From: Cyclobacteriaceae bacterium
GTDB taxonomy: Bacteria > Bacteroidota > Bacteroidia > Cytophagales > Cyclobacteriaceae
Length of the DNA: 64,000 bases
NCBI GenBank assembly: GCA_027533395.1
Contig: JAPZUF010000004.1
Coordinates: 1-64,000 of the forward strand
Direction: 5' to 3'
The first letter of the stretch is position 1. Each line of letters starts with the position of its first letter. A program made the translations under genes and the position numbers. Shown here in pieces: positions 42,667 through 50,552 of this stretch. Under the pieces are notes generated by a model that saw nothing but the letters and a program-made list of their open reading frames with translations, ran no database searches and was not told the origin of the DNA.

Positions 42667-44232
42667 ATGAAAACCCAATTTTCCCGACTAAGCTTTCTGG
42701 CAACACTGAGCTTACTTTTTGTGGCGGGCTTTGCGTATGCACAACCTGCTATTCAATACTTCCGCCATTACGATCAGCGCGGTATCAATGTCTTCGAAAC
42801 AACTAAAAATGATACAGTTGCTTACGAAGGTTTCAAGTTCAGAATTGGTGCTGGCTTTACACAAGGTTATCAAAACTTATCTCATTCTAACAAAGCAAAA
42901 GCTATTCTGGCTGATGGAAATGTTACTTACATTGAAAAAACTCCTGGCTCTAACACTTTTGTTAACCGTGCTACTGGGGCTGATATCACAGGTACTTTTG
43001 GAAAAGACCCCAATCGCTACGGTGCTTACATTTATACACCAACTGCAGGCGCTGCAAAATCCTTAAACAATAGCAACGCAGTTTATGAATTAGATAATGG
43101 ATTTCCGTTAGCACAAGCAAACTTAAATTTTGATGTGCAATTAGCAGACGGTGTTCGTTTAAATTTAGTGTCATACATGTCATCTCACCACCATAATGAG
43201 TTTTGGGTTAAAGGTGGATTTTTCCAGATTGATAAAGTTTCATTTTTAAACAGCGCTTTCTTTGATAAACTATGGAAGAACTTAACTTTAAAAGTTGGTC
43301 ACATGGAAATCAATTATGGTGACGCACACTATAGAAGAAGCGATGGCGGTCATGCTTTGCAAAATCCTTTTATGGAAAACAACATTATGGATGAGTTTAC
43401 AACTGAAATTGGTGGAGAGTTGTATTGGCAGAAAAGCGGATTCATTGCTATGCTTGGTATGACTGATGGCGAAATACAAGGAAACGTTACTAAACCAAAC
43501 GATCGCAAACCTTCTTTATACGGTAAATTCGGATTTGACAAACAAATCAATGATGACTTACGTGTTCGTTTAACTGGTTCATTTTATAGAACTAAGTCAT
43601 CTGTTAGCAATACATTATTCGGTGGCGATAGAACAGGTTCTAATTATCAATACGTGATGGAGCCTACAACTGCAACACTAACGGGAAACTCTTTCTCTGG
43701 CAGATTTAATCCAGGTTTCCGCGATAACTTAACAACCTTTATGATTAACCCTTTTGTTAAGTTCGGAGGTTTTGAATTGTTCGGAACTTTTGAGCAAGCT
43801 AAAGGAAATACGTCAGTAGAAAATGGAGAGATCCAATACAGCGTGGCACAAACTGATACCAATGGCGACCCTGTGGTTTTTAGAAAATTAGATGACAGAA
43901 AAGCTAACCAAACAGCTGTAGATGTTTTATACAGATTTGGTAAATATGAAAACTTCTACGTTGGTGCAAAATACAACACCGTTGATGCGACTATCGTGTC
44001 TGGTCAGGCATCTAACGCAGCAGGAACTTTTGCAGGCAATGGCATTAACCAAGGAGTAAGAACAGATGTAAAAATTGATAGAACTGCTTTCGCTGCTGGT
44101 TGGTTCATCACCAAAAATGTGTTATTCAAAGCAGAATATGTTATTCAGAATTACAAAGATTATCCAGAAGACCACATCATGCACAAAGGCAAATTTGATG
44201 GTTGGTTAGTTCAAGGAATCATTGGTTTCTAA
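42667..44232 (+). CDS. Porin-like outer-membrane protein
   Basis: 521 aa, signal peptide (MKTQFSRLSFLATLSLLFVA). The rest is a long beta-barrel: FKFRIGAGFTQGYQNLSHSN, GVRLNLVSYMSSHHHNEFWV, LTLKVGHMEINYGDAHYRRS, GKFGFDKQINDDLRVRLTGS, FFITKNVLFKAEYVIQNYKD and a terminal VQGIIGF ending in the aromatic residue typical of outer-membrane strands. It resembles phosphate-selective (OprP-like) porins in length and layout. A His-His-His loop is at ~178-180. Immediately follows the YceI gene and precedes a second YceI-like gene; substrate unknown. Confidence 0.88.
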   Translation: MKTQFSRLSFLATLSLLFVAGFAYAQPAIQYFRHYDQRGINVFETTKNDTVAYEGFKFRIGAGFTQGYQNLSHSNKAKAILADGNVTYIEKTPGSNTFVNRATGADITGTFGKDPNRYGAYIYTPTAGAAKSLNNSNAVYELDNGFPLAQANLNFDVQLADGVRLNLVSYMSSHHHNEFWVKGGFFQIDKVSFLNSAFFDKLWKNLTLKVGHMEINYGDAHYRRSDGGHALQNPFMENNIMDEFTTEIGGELYWQKSGFIAMLGMTDGEIQGNVTKPNDRKPSLYGKFGFDKQINDDLRVRLTGSFYRTKSSVSNTLFGGDRTGSNYQYVMEPTTATLTGNSFSGRFNPGFRDNLTTFMINPFVKFGGFELFGTFEQAKGNTSVENGEIQYSVAQTDTNGDPVVFRKLDDRKANQTAVDVLYRFGKYENFYVGAKYNTVDATIVSGQASNAAGTFAGNGINQGVRTDVKIDRTAFAAGWFITKNVLFKAEYVIQNYKDYPEDHIMHKGKFDGWLVQGIIGF

Positions 44233-44251
44233 ATAAGTTAAAACAAATCAT

Positions 44252-44284
44252 AAAATCCGGCTGATACATCAGTCGGATTTTTTA
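44252..44284 (+). terminator. Intrinsic terminator after the porin gene
   Basis: AAAATCCGGCTGAT, loop AC, ATCAGTCGGATTTT with one G.T pair, then TTTATTTT. Confidence 0.85.
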
Positions 44285-44294
44285 TTTTACAGGT

Positions 44295-44900
44295 ATGATT
44301 CGCTGGCTACTTTTTATTGTTTTGATTTTTTGTTTCGGATTTAATCAAGCACCTTCGGAGCTCATCCATCGCTTTATTGTTTTGCCAACTAGTAATCTAA
44401 GTATAGAGGGAAAAACTAATGTAAATTCTTTTTCCTGTTCAATAAAGCGTTATCAAGGAACAGATACTTTAATATTAAAAGAGGGAGGTTTATTGCAAAG
44501 ACCTGTTTTTATCAAAGGAAAAGTTGCCTTACAAGCTAAACACTTCGATTGTGGAATGAAAGTAATGACAAGTGATTTTTGTGAAACCTTACAATACAAA
44601 AAACATCCAGCGATTGTGATTCAATTTTATTCTTTTCAAAAGTTGCCAAGAGATTTAAATCAGCGTGCTGTGTTTAATGGTACGATGAGTATTTCTCTTG
44701 CTGGTGTTTCTAAAGTTTTTGAAATGCCTTGCTCCATACAACCTAAACACGATGGAACAATCGTTCTTTCCGGTGAACGTATGTTTTTGTTTTCAGATTT
44801 TAATCTTACTCCTCCAGAAAAAATGATGGGAATGATTAAAACGCAACAAGAATTAAAAGTTTCTTTTAAACTTGATTTACTTTTAGATAACTCTTTTTAA
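44295..44900 (+). CDS. YceI-like secreted protein (second copy)
   Basis: 201 aa, N-terminal hydrophobic signal (MIRWLLFIVLIFCFGF). Degenerate YceI layout: FIVLPTSNLSIEGKTNVNSF, FIKGKVALQAKHFDCGMKVM, TLQYKKHPAIVIQFYSFQKL, TMSISLAGVSKVFEMPCSIQ, FSDFNLTPPEKMMGMIKTQQ. The FxLTPPxxMxGxIK..xxLxVxFxL ending mirrors the first YceI protein. It starts ten bases after the porin terminator hairpin, so expression may be by read-through or its own promoter. Confidence 0.82.
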   Translation: MIRWLLFIVLIFCFGFNQAPSELIHRFIVLPTSNLSIEGKTNVNSFSCSIKRYQGTDTLILKEGGLLQRPVFIKGKVALQAKHFDCGMKVMTSDFCETLQYKKHPAIVIQFYSFQKLPRDLNQRAVFNGTMSISLAGVSKVFEMPCSIQPKHDGTIVLSGERMFLFSDFNLTPPEKMMGMIKTQQELKVSFKLDLLLDNSF

Positions 44901-46034
44901 TTATTTGCCTCTTGTAACCTCAATTTCAATTCGGTTATTTTTATCTGCACGCGAATTATTCTGTGGGTAAATCATAAAAATCGCTCCTTCAGGTTTCACC
45001 TTTATTCTATTACCTTCTATACCTTGTGTGATTAAATAATCTTTAACTGCTTCGCCCATTAATTCAGTCAACCTTTTTGCTGAGCCGTGTTCTTTATGGT
45101 TATCTGCATGTGGCATAAAAAAATCAACACTCATTCCACGGCTAACAATATCTCTTCTTCCCTTTCCGTTGCAATGGGCATGTATAGCTATTTTATATTT
45201 TGGATTATCTTTTAACATTTCAGCCAACCCATCTAACTCTGCTTGCGACTCAGGTTTAAAAATAGCGGTGTTGTTAAAGAATGATAGATGATGAAACTCT
45301 ATGTAATCTCCTAGTTTAACTTTTTCTAAGTTCAATTCGAAAACAAATACACCTGTGCTGTCAATTTTTCCGCCACTCTTTACAGGTTGCAAAAAGTCTA
45401 GTTGGAAACTCTCTTCTATATAACCGGGTGCTTGGGTAACAATGAAATAACTCTTGCTTTTATTATTTGGCGTTTCCAGATAAACTATTTCGTTTGAATT
45501 GTATATTTCCTGCTCAATCGCTTTAGTGTTTTCAAGTAGAACGACTTTTCCATTCACAAGTTCGGCATTGCTAATGTTTCTAAATACAAAACGAAATGGC
45601 TTACCTTTTGGCTTGGCTAATGTTTCCTTAAGCTGATTATTTGCTTGTTGAACAAGCGTATCCATTTCTTTGCTTATTTTCTCTTGTATGACAATGGGTT
45701 CTTGTTCAGTTTGAGTTGGCAATTCTGTTTCAAATTTACCTTTAAAAACCCACGTGTCTTTATAGGAAGTGTTTAGCCTTGTATATAAGGCTTTGGCATA
45801 TGCTTTTTTACTTTCATCGCTTTCAAAAATATAAACGTAATACAGTTGTCTGTTTGTATTTAATTTCCATGTTGCTTGCTCATTGCTATTGTGTAGTTTA
45901 TTTGTAAGGTTTATCGCATTTTGCTTTACCTTAAATGCACCAACTACAACATAGAATTTCTCATCAGCTGTTTGAGCTTGTAGTTGATTTAAAAGAAATA
46001 AAAAAACAACTAAGGTTGACCATCTTGTAAGCAC
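44901..46034 (-). CDS. Secreted protein with SPOR-like N-terminal and OmpA-like C-terminal domains
   Basis: 377 aa, signal peptide MLTRWSTLVVFLFLLNQLQA. Residues ~25-100 are SPOR-like (EKFYVVVGAFKVKQNAINLT ... LYYVYIFESDESKKAYAKA), a peptidoglycan-binding fold. A beta-rich spacer follows, then an OmpA/MotB-like domain (~245-377): SFFNNTAIFKPESQAELDGL, YKIAIHAHCNGKGRRDIVSR, and a closing NNSRADKNNRIEIEVTRG with the conserved NR..EI. Both domains bind the cell wall, so the protein probably links envelope layers. Convergent with the second YceI gene; their stops are adjacent. Confidence 0.88.
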   Translation of the reverse strand: MLTRWSTLVVFLFLLNQLQAQTADEKFYVVVGAFKVKQNAINLTNKLHNSNEQATWKLNTNRQLYYVYIFESDESKKAYAKALYTRLNTSYKDTWVFKGKFETELPTQTEQEPIVIQEKISKEMDTLVQQANNQLKETLAKPKGKPFRFVFRNISNAELVNGKVVLLENTKAIEQEIYNSNEIVYLETPNNKSKSYFIVTQAPGYIEESFQLDFLQPVKSGGKIDSTGVFVFELNLEKVKLGDYIEFHHLSFFNNTAIFKPESQAELDGLAEMLKDNPKYKIAIHAHCNGKGRRDIVSRGMSVDFFMPHADNHKEHGSAKRLTELMGEAVKDYLITQGIEGNRIKVKPEGAIFMIYPQNNSRADKNNRIEIEVTRGK

Positions 46035-46184
46035 GGCAGAATCGGGTTAATGGATACTTTTTATAATCCATAGTGTTACAAGGGAAAGCAAAGTAGTGCA
46101 TTTGTTAGTAATTACAAAAAGCCCTATTTATCTTCTTATTTTAAAATTTAATTATGGTTTTTTAAAAACATTGAAAAGACTTGA

Positions 46185-46961
46185 CTAATTATTTTTAAGC
46201 AACACATCATAAGCAAATCTTATAATCGTGAGTATAACAACCGCTAGAAAAAATTTTCTGACCAAAGTATTCCCTTTAAGCAACGCTAATTTTGTGCCTA
46301 CCAAACCTCCGCCCATATTACATACTGCCATTGGCAGCGCCAGCCACCATAGTACATGACCTGTGCTTATAAAGAATAATATAGATGCAAAGTTAGTGGC
46401 CAAGTTTACTGTTTTAGCATGAGCACTTGCATGCAAAAAATCGAAGCCTAACAAAGCAACAAATGCCAATACTAAAAAACTACCTGTTCCGGGGCCTATA
46501 AAGCCATCGTAAAAACCGATAACTAATCCGCTTGAAACTGCCTTAACCATTGCATTATTTGTTTCTTTATTCTCTTGATGTTTGCCAAAGTTTTTCCTTC
46601 GATAGGTATAAACTGCTACTGCACAAAGAGCTATTAAAATTATTGGTTTAAAAGTTTCATTACTCATTTTAGACACCAAACTAGAACCTACCATTGCCGA
46701 TAGAAACGCTATACCTGCAATCGGAAGAATAATTTTCCATTGTAGTTTTACATGCTTGGCAAATTGAAACAATGAGATAGCTGTGCCAGAAAAAGATGGT
46801 ATTTTGGTGGTGCCCAATAAAGTGGCAACAGCATATTGTGGAAATGTCATGAATAAAATGGGTGTTTGAATCAGGCCTCCTCCTCCAATTATGGCATCAG
46901 TAAAGCCTGCCGCAAATGAAGCTACACAAACGATTAACAAACTAGTCGTTACCTCATCCAT
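46185..46961 (-). CDS. TSUP (TauE/SafE) family sulfite/anion exporter
   Basis: 258 aa, eight predicted membrane spans, usual for the family. Motifs: SFAAGFTDAIIGGGGLIQTP near the start, GTTKIPSFSGTAISLFQFAK, GFYDGFIGPGTGSFLVLAFV in the centre and NMGGGLVGTKLALLKG near the end. TSUP carriers move sulfite, sulfoacetate or related anions; the ligand is not known here. Third gene of the minus-strand operon that starts with the HxlR regulator, seven bases after the DUF6265 gene. Confidence 0.92.
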   Translation of the reverse strand: MDEVTTSLLIVCVASFAAGFTDAIIGGGGLIQTPILFMTFPQYAVATLLGTTKIPSFSGTAISLFQFAKHVKLQWKIILPIAGIAFLSAMVGSSLVSKMSNETFKPIILIALCAVAVYTYRRKNFGKHQENKETNNAMVKAVSSGLVIGFYDGFIGPGTGSFLVLAFVALLGFDFLHASAHAKTVNLATNFASILFFISTGHVLWWLALPMAVCNMGGGLVGTKLALLKGNTLVRKFFLAVVILTIIRFAYDVLLKNN

Positions 46962-46968
46962 TTAATGT

Positions 46969-47424
46969 TTACTGATTGGTTTTTGTGAATGTAAAGGTTT
47001 GTTGCTTATCTTCCACAGCAATCATCACTACTAGTTTTCTTTTCTGTTTCTGATAAATTATTTTTTTAGGAAAATCATGTTGAGGATTTTCAGCTGTAAA
47101 TCCATTTTTATTCCATGATGTAATTTCAAATTCAATTTCTTTTTTATTGTGCGGTACATCAGCAACAAAAAATAACTTGTTTTCTTTTTTCATCAACTTC
47201 ATTTTTTCTGTAACTTCTTTTTGACCGTTTTTACTTGTATATCCTATACCTTCGAAGAAATTCTTTTCTTTTTGGTTCCATGCCTCAAAAACATCGGAAT
47301 CGTTTTGTATTTGCCATGTACCTATAAGCCATTTTAATTTTTTATGAAAGTCTTTCTGTTTTGCTTGTGCCAACAAGTTAAATGAAACGAAACTGATGAG
47401 GATAAAAAGTAATGTTGGTTTCAT
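46969..47424 (-). CDS. DUF6265-like secreted protein
   Basis: 151 aa, signal peptide MKPTLLFILISFVSFNLLA. Pattern KLKWLIGTWQIQNDSDVFEA, FEGIGYTSKNGQ, FEITSWNKNGFTAENPQHDF with PKKIIYQKQKR: a small beta-barrel (lipocalin-like) fold typical of DUF6265 proteins in Bacteroidota. Function unknown. Its ATG overlaps the HxlR stop by four bases. Confidence 0.82.
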   Translation of the reverse strand: MKPTLLFILISFVSFNLLAQAKQKDFHKKLKWLIGTWQIQNDSDVFEAWNQKEKNFFEGIGYTSKNGQKEVTEKMKLMKKENKLFFVADVPHNKKEIEFEITSWNKNGFTAENPQHDFPKKIIYQKQKRKLVVMIAVEDKQQTFTFTKTNQ

Positions 47425-47891
47425 GCCTTTCTTTTTTTTGCAAATTTAGTTCTATTCTTTATGATCGATGCACCGTTTTGTTGAGCCCAATCTCCAAGCA
47501 GTCTTACTTGTTCTAATAAACCTTGTCCTAATGGTGTTAAGGAATATTCAACCCGAGGTGGAATTTCCGGGAAGACTTTACGTTTGATCATGCCGTCTTC
47601 CTCTAAATTACGTAAGGTAACGGTTAACATGCGCTGCGACACATCGCCAATTTTTATTTTCAATTCATTAAATCTCAAGGTGCCATAGGCACCTAAAGCA
47701 TAAATGGCAAGCATGCTCCATTTATCGCTGATGCGTGTGATGACATCCCTTACCGGACAAAAAGTATGGCGAGTGGTTTTAGCATATTCAAAAATATTTT
47801 TAAGATCATTCTCGATTATAACTTTTTGATAATCACCATCAGTTACTTGTCGGTAACCAAGTTTATCACGTGTTGCCTGTGGAACTTTCAT
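47421..47891 (-). CDS. HxlR-family transcriptional regulator
   Basis: 156 aa. HxlR core: CPVRDVITRISDKWSMLAIY, GTLRFNELKIKIGDVSQRML, TVTLRNLEEDGMIKRKVFPE, IPPRVEYSLTPLGQGLLEQV. A Cys (CPVRD, ~41) sits where redox- or electrophile-sensing members of the family keep theirs. It is divergent from an NmrA-type oxidoreductase gene with a clear inverted repeat between them, the same arrangement as qorR/qorB-type pairs. Co-transcribed with the DUF6265 and TSUP genes. Confidence 0.93.
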   Translation of the reverse strand: MKVPQATRDKLGYRQVTDGDYQKVIIENDLKNIFEYAKTTRHTFCPVRDVITRISDKWSMLAIYALGAYGTLRFNELKIKIGDVSQRMLTVTLRNLEEDGMIKRKVFPEIPPRVEYSLTPLGQGLLEQVRLLGDWAQQNGASIIKNRTKFAKKRKA

Positions 47892-47892
47892 C

Positions 47893-47927
47893 AGTTACTA
47901 TTTGCTTTTGGGTTACTAAAAGTAACT
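47893..47927. promoter_or_regulatory. Candidate HxlR operator
   Basis: In the 45-bp gap between the divergent genes: a perfect palindrome GTTACT-AAA-AGTAAC (47912-47926) and another AGTTACT half-site (47893-47899), 18 bp centre to centre in register with the first arm. Very short divergent spacing means one bound dimer could control both genes. Confidence 0.6.
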
Positions 47928-47936
47928 AATAAAACT

Positions 47937-48779
47937 ATGGAAAAGAAAATTCTCGTAACCGGGGCCACTGGAACCATTGGCAAAGCCTTGATTAAGGCAT
48001 TAACTGAGCAAAAAGCAAATTTTGTTGCGGCCACACGCGATGTAAACAAATTACCGCAAAAGGTAAATGCCATTGCTTTTGATTTTGAAGATGCAAGCAG
48101 TTTTGCAAAAGCCACAGCCGATGTTGACCGTGTGTTTTTATTAGCTCCACCGCTCAACACAAAAGCCGATGATTTATTGATTCCATTTATTGAACATTTA
48201 GAGCAAGAAAAAATTAAAAGAGTGGTTTATGTTTCGGCCTTAGAAATTGATGCTTTGCCCAGTATGCCTTTTCATGCTAACACTATAAAATTGATGCAGA
48301 GCAAAGGCTTTGAATTAACAGTTTTACAACCCTCTTTCTTTGCACAAAATTTTAAGAATTATGAATTCGAAAACATTACCAAACACAACATTATCTACGC
48401 TGTTGCCGGAGAAGGTAAAGTTGGTTTTGTAGATGCCGAAGATATAGGACGGGTGGCCGCCACAGCTTTAACTACCCATGGACATAGTGGAAAGTTTTAC
48501 GAAATTACCGGTCCTGAGTTATTATCTTACTTCGATGCAGCCAATGTAATAAGCGAGGTAATTGGAAAAACAATTGTTTATCCTAACCCAACAGCCGAAC
48601 AGTTTACGCAAACTTTAGCGCAAGCCGGTGCGCCTGCCTTTATTGCCGATTATATGATTGATGTGTATAGTTTAATTGCTAACAACAGAGTTAACAAAGT
48701 TACCTCTGTTGTTGAAAATGTTACCGGCAGGAAGCCAACATCATTAAAGGAAGTTATCAAAAGAGATTTTTCAAAATAA
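47937..48779 (+). CDS. NmrA-like NAD(P)H-binding oxidoreductase
   Basis: 280 aa from ATG 47937 (MEKKILVTGATGTIGKALIK); a longer frame upstream runs through the HxlR gene and is rejected. Rossmann motif GATGTIG, then FAATRDVNKLP-like loop, DRVFLLAPPLNTKADDLLIP, RVVYVSALEID, LQPSFFAQNF and a C-terminal substrate part. This is the NmrA/QorB-type atypical short-chain family, quinone or electrophile reductases. Control by the divergent HxlR regulator is likely. Confidence 0.9.
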   Translation: MEKKILVTGATGTIGKALIKALTEQKANFVAATRDVNKLPQKVNAIAFDFEDASSFAKATADVDRVFLLAPPLNTKADDLLIPFIEHLEQEKIKRVVYVSALEIDALPSMPFHANTIKLMQSKGFELTVLQPSFFAQNFKNYEFENITKHNIIYAVAGEGKVGFVDAEDIGRVAATALTTHGHSGKFYEITGPELLSYFDAANVISEVIGKTIVYPNPTAEQFTQTLAQAGAPAFIADYMIDVYSLIANNRVNKVTSVVENVTGRKPTSLKEVIKRDFSK

Positions 48780-48790
48780 TGGTAAAGAGT

Positions 48791-48812
48791 GGAGGCTTAG
48801 GCCTCCTCTTCT
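48791..48812 (+). terminator. Hairpin at the end of the NmrA gene
   Basis: GGAGGC, loop TTAG, GCCTCC, then TCTTCTTTT; it overlaps the stop codon of the small minus-strand gene. Confidence 0.55.
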
Positions 48813-48937
48813 TTTCTGGATAAACGATTCACAACTAGCTGCACTAATTTAAATGCTATTACAGCTCCAGCAATAATTACAACAGTTAAGCCAATGGCCA
48901 ACATTAGGGTTTCTGCTGCACTGCGGTCGTTTATCAT
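48797..48937 (-). CDS. 46-aa single-span membrane protein
   Basis: Read directly from the sequence: MINDRSAAETLMLAIGLTVV, then IIAGAVIAFKLVQLVVNRLS and a charged RKEEEA tail. One membrane span with a short acidic-polar N-terminus and an amphipathic basic C-terminal stretch. The size and shape resemble small regulatory or subunit proteins of membrane complexes. No family. It sits between the NmrA gene and the M20 peptidase terminator. Translation is not proven; the reading is supported by its protein-like composition. Confidence 0.5.
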   Translation of the reverse strand: MINDRSAAETLMLAIGLTVVIIAGAVIAFKLVQLVVNRLSRKEEEA

Positions 48938-48957
48938 AAGAATGGTTTATCAAACAT

Positions 48958-48998
48958 TAAAAAACCCGATAATTCAGAAATTTATTCTGATTAACGGG
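48958..48998 (-). terminator. Terminator of the M20 peptidase gene (minus strand)
   Basis: On the minus strand CCCGTTAATCAGAA, loop, TTCTGAATTATCGGG and then TTTTTT; imperfect stem. Confidence 0.6.
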
Positions 48999-49052
48999 CT
49001 GATGTAAAACTATTGAACTACGCAGAAAATAAAAAGAGTTTTGTGAGATATT

Positions 49053-50492
49053 TTATGGTAATTCCCTTATTAACTGTTCATAAAACCATAAAGCGGTTTG
49101 GTAGCTTTCTAAACTTACCCTTTCATCAATTCCATGAAATCCTATTGGGTCAATCATAGGAGAAAATTTAATAATGTTAGTAGAAATTTCTCCGAAATGT
49201 CTTGAGTCTGTTGCACCAATTACTAGAAAGGGCGATGAAATTGTTTGCGGATAACTTTTCTTTATGGCCATTTCTACTTGTTGAAATCCGAAACTTTTTA
49301 CGGGTGTTACTTTTGATGCTTCCGCCAAGGTGGCCATCTTTTTAAAAACCACACGTTCATCGTTAATAATTCCTTTTAACCTTTCTATCACTTGCTCGGA
49401 GTTATTGCCGGGCAGCAAACGAAGGTTAATAGTTGCTGTAGCTACTGTTGGCACTACGTTGTCTTTTACGCCTGCTTGTATTATGGTTGGAACAAGTGTT
49501 GTTCTAATCATGGCATTTCCGGGCCCGCTTTGTTCGTATGTTCCGATAATGGCTTTTTTAAACAACCACGGATTAGCAAAAGCCATTTTTTGCAAGAAGG
49601 GCATGTCGGGACCAACGCTTTGCATTAATCCGTGCATGGGTTCGGTAAACTCTGGTTCGAAGGGTTCGCTTCTTAATTTTACAATGGCTTTGGTAAGAAT
49701 ATCAATGGCCGTTTCTTGCTCTGGCATAGAACTGTGGCCTCCAGGTTTTTCTACTGTTAATTCTAAAGATAAATATCCTTTCTCTGCTGTTCCGACTAAT
49801 GCAACCGGTTTGGTAAGGCCAGGCATTTTTTCTTTGGTAATAATGCCACCCTCATCTAAAATCATTTCTGCCGAAATCCCTCTTTCTTTTAAAAGTTTAG
49901 CAATGGCAATGGCGCCTTTTCCTCCTATTTCTTCGTCATGACCGAAAGCAAAAAGAATAGTACGTGAAGGAACAAAATTTTCGCGTAGTAACTTTTCAGC
50001 TGTTTCAAATTGTGCTATCAAATTTATTTTATCATCGGTTGTTCCTCTTCCCCATACAAAACCATCTTTTACTGTGCCTGAAAATGGATCGTAAGTCCAC
50101 ATGTTGCGGGTGGCTTCTTCTACCGGCACAACATCCTGATGGGCCATGATGACAATTGGTTTTTTGCCTTCATCTTTTCCTTTCCACGTATAAAGCAAAC
50201 TATAACCGGACAAGATTTCGCGCTGCATGTGTTGGTGCACAAGCGGATACGTTTGCTCTAAAAATTTTCTGAACCCTAAAAACGCAGAAGAATCGAACAA
50301 TTCCGGATTACCATACGAAATGGTTTTGTAGGTTAATGCTTTTGTAAAATGCTGAAGACTGCTATCAGTAACGGGGGGTGCGGGTATAGCAGTAACCTCT
50401 GTTTGAGAAGAAGTAAACGTAAATGTGTTGAACAATACTATGGAAACAAGTGCCAGCAACAACACGAGCAATCCGATAAAAAACTTTTTCAT
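49053..50492 (-). CDS. M20-family metallopeptidase (PM20D1-like)
   Basis: 479 aa with an N-terminal membrane anchor or signal (FIGLLVLLLALVSIVLFNTF). Metal-binding and catalytic motifs of M20 are in order: MAHQDVVPVE, GRGTTDDKINLIAQFE, FGHDEEIGGKGAIAIAK, LDEGG, GGHSSMPE and VGATDSRHF near the end. The length and the anchor match the PM20D1/carboxypeptidase-S group, which hydrolyses N-acyl amino acids or dipeptides. Single gene with its own terminator. Confidence 0.93.
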   Translation of the reverse strand: MKKFFIGLLVLLLALVSIVLFNTFTFTSSQTEVTAIPAPPVTDSSLQHFTKALTYKTISYGNPELFDSSAFLGFRKFLEQTYPLVHQHMQREILSGYSLLYTWKGKDEGKKPIVIMAHQDVVPVEEATRNMWTYDPFSGTVKDGFVWGRGTTDDKINLIAQFETAEKLLRENFVPSRTILFAFGHDEEIGGKGAIAIAKLLKERGISAEMILDEGGIITKEKMPGLTKPVALVGTAEKGYLSLELTVEKPGGHSSMPEQETAIDILTKAIVKLRSEPFEPEFTEPMHGLMQSVGPDMPFLQKMAFANPWLFKKAIIGTYEQSGPGNAMIRTTLVPTIIQAGVKDNVVPTVATATINLRLLPGNNSEQVIERLKGIINDERVVFKKMATLAEASKVTPVKSFGFQQVEMAIKKSYPQTISSPFLVIGATDSRHFGEISTNIIKFSPMIDPIGFHGIDERVSLESYQTALWFYEQLIRELP

Positions 50493-50552
50493 AGGCTTGG
50501 GTAAATGCTTAAATCGTAATGAAAGATAAAAGCATTTACGCAGCCATAAAAA

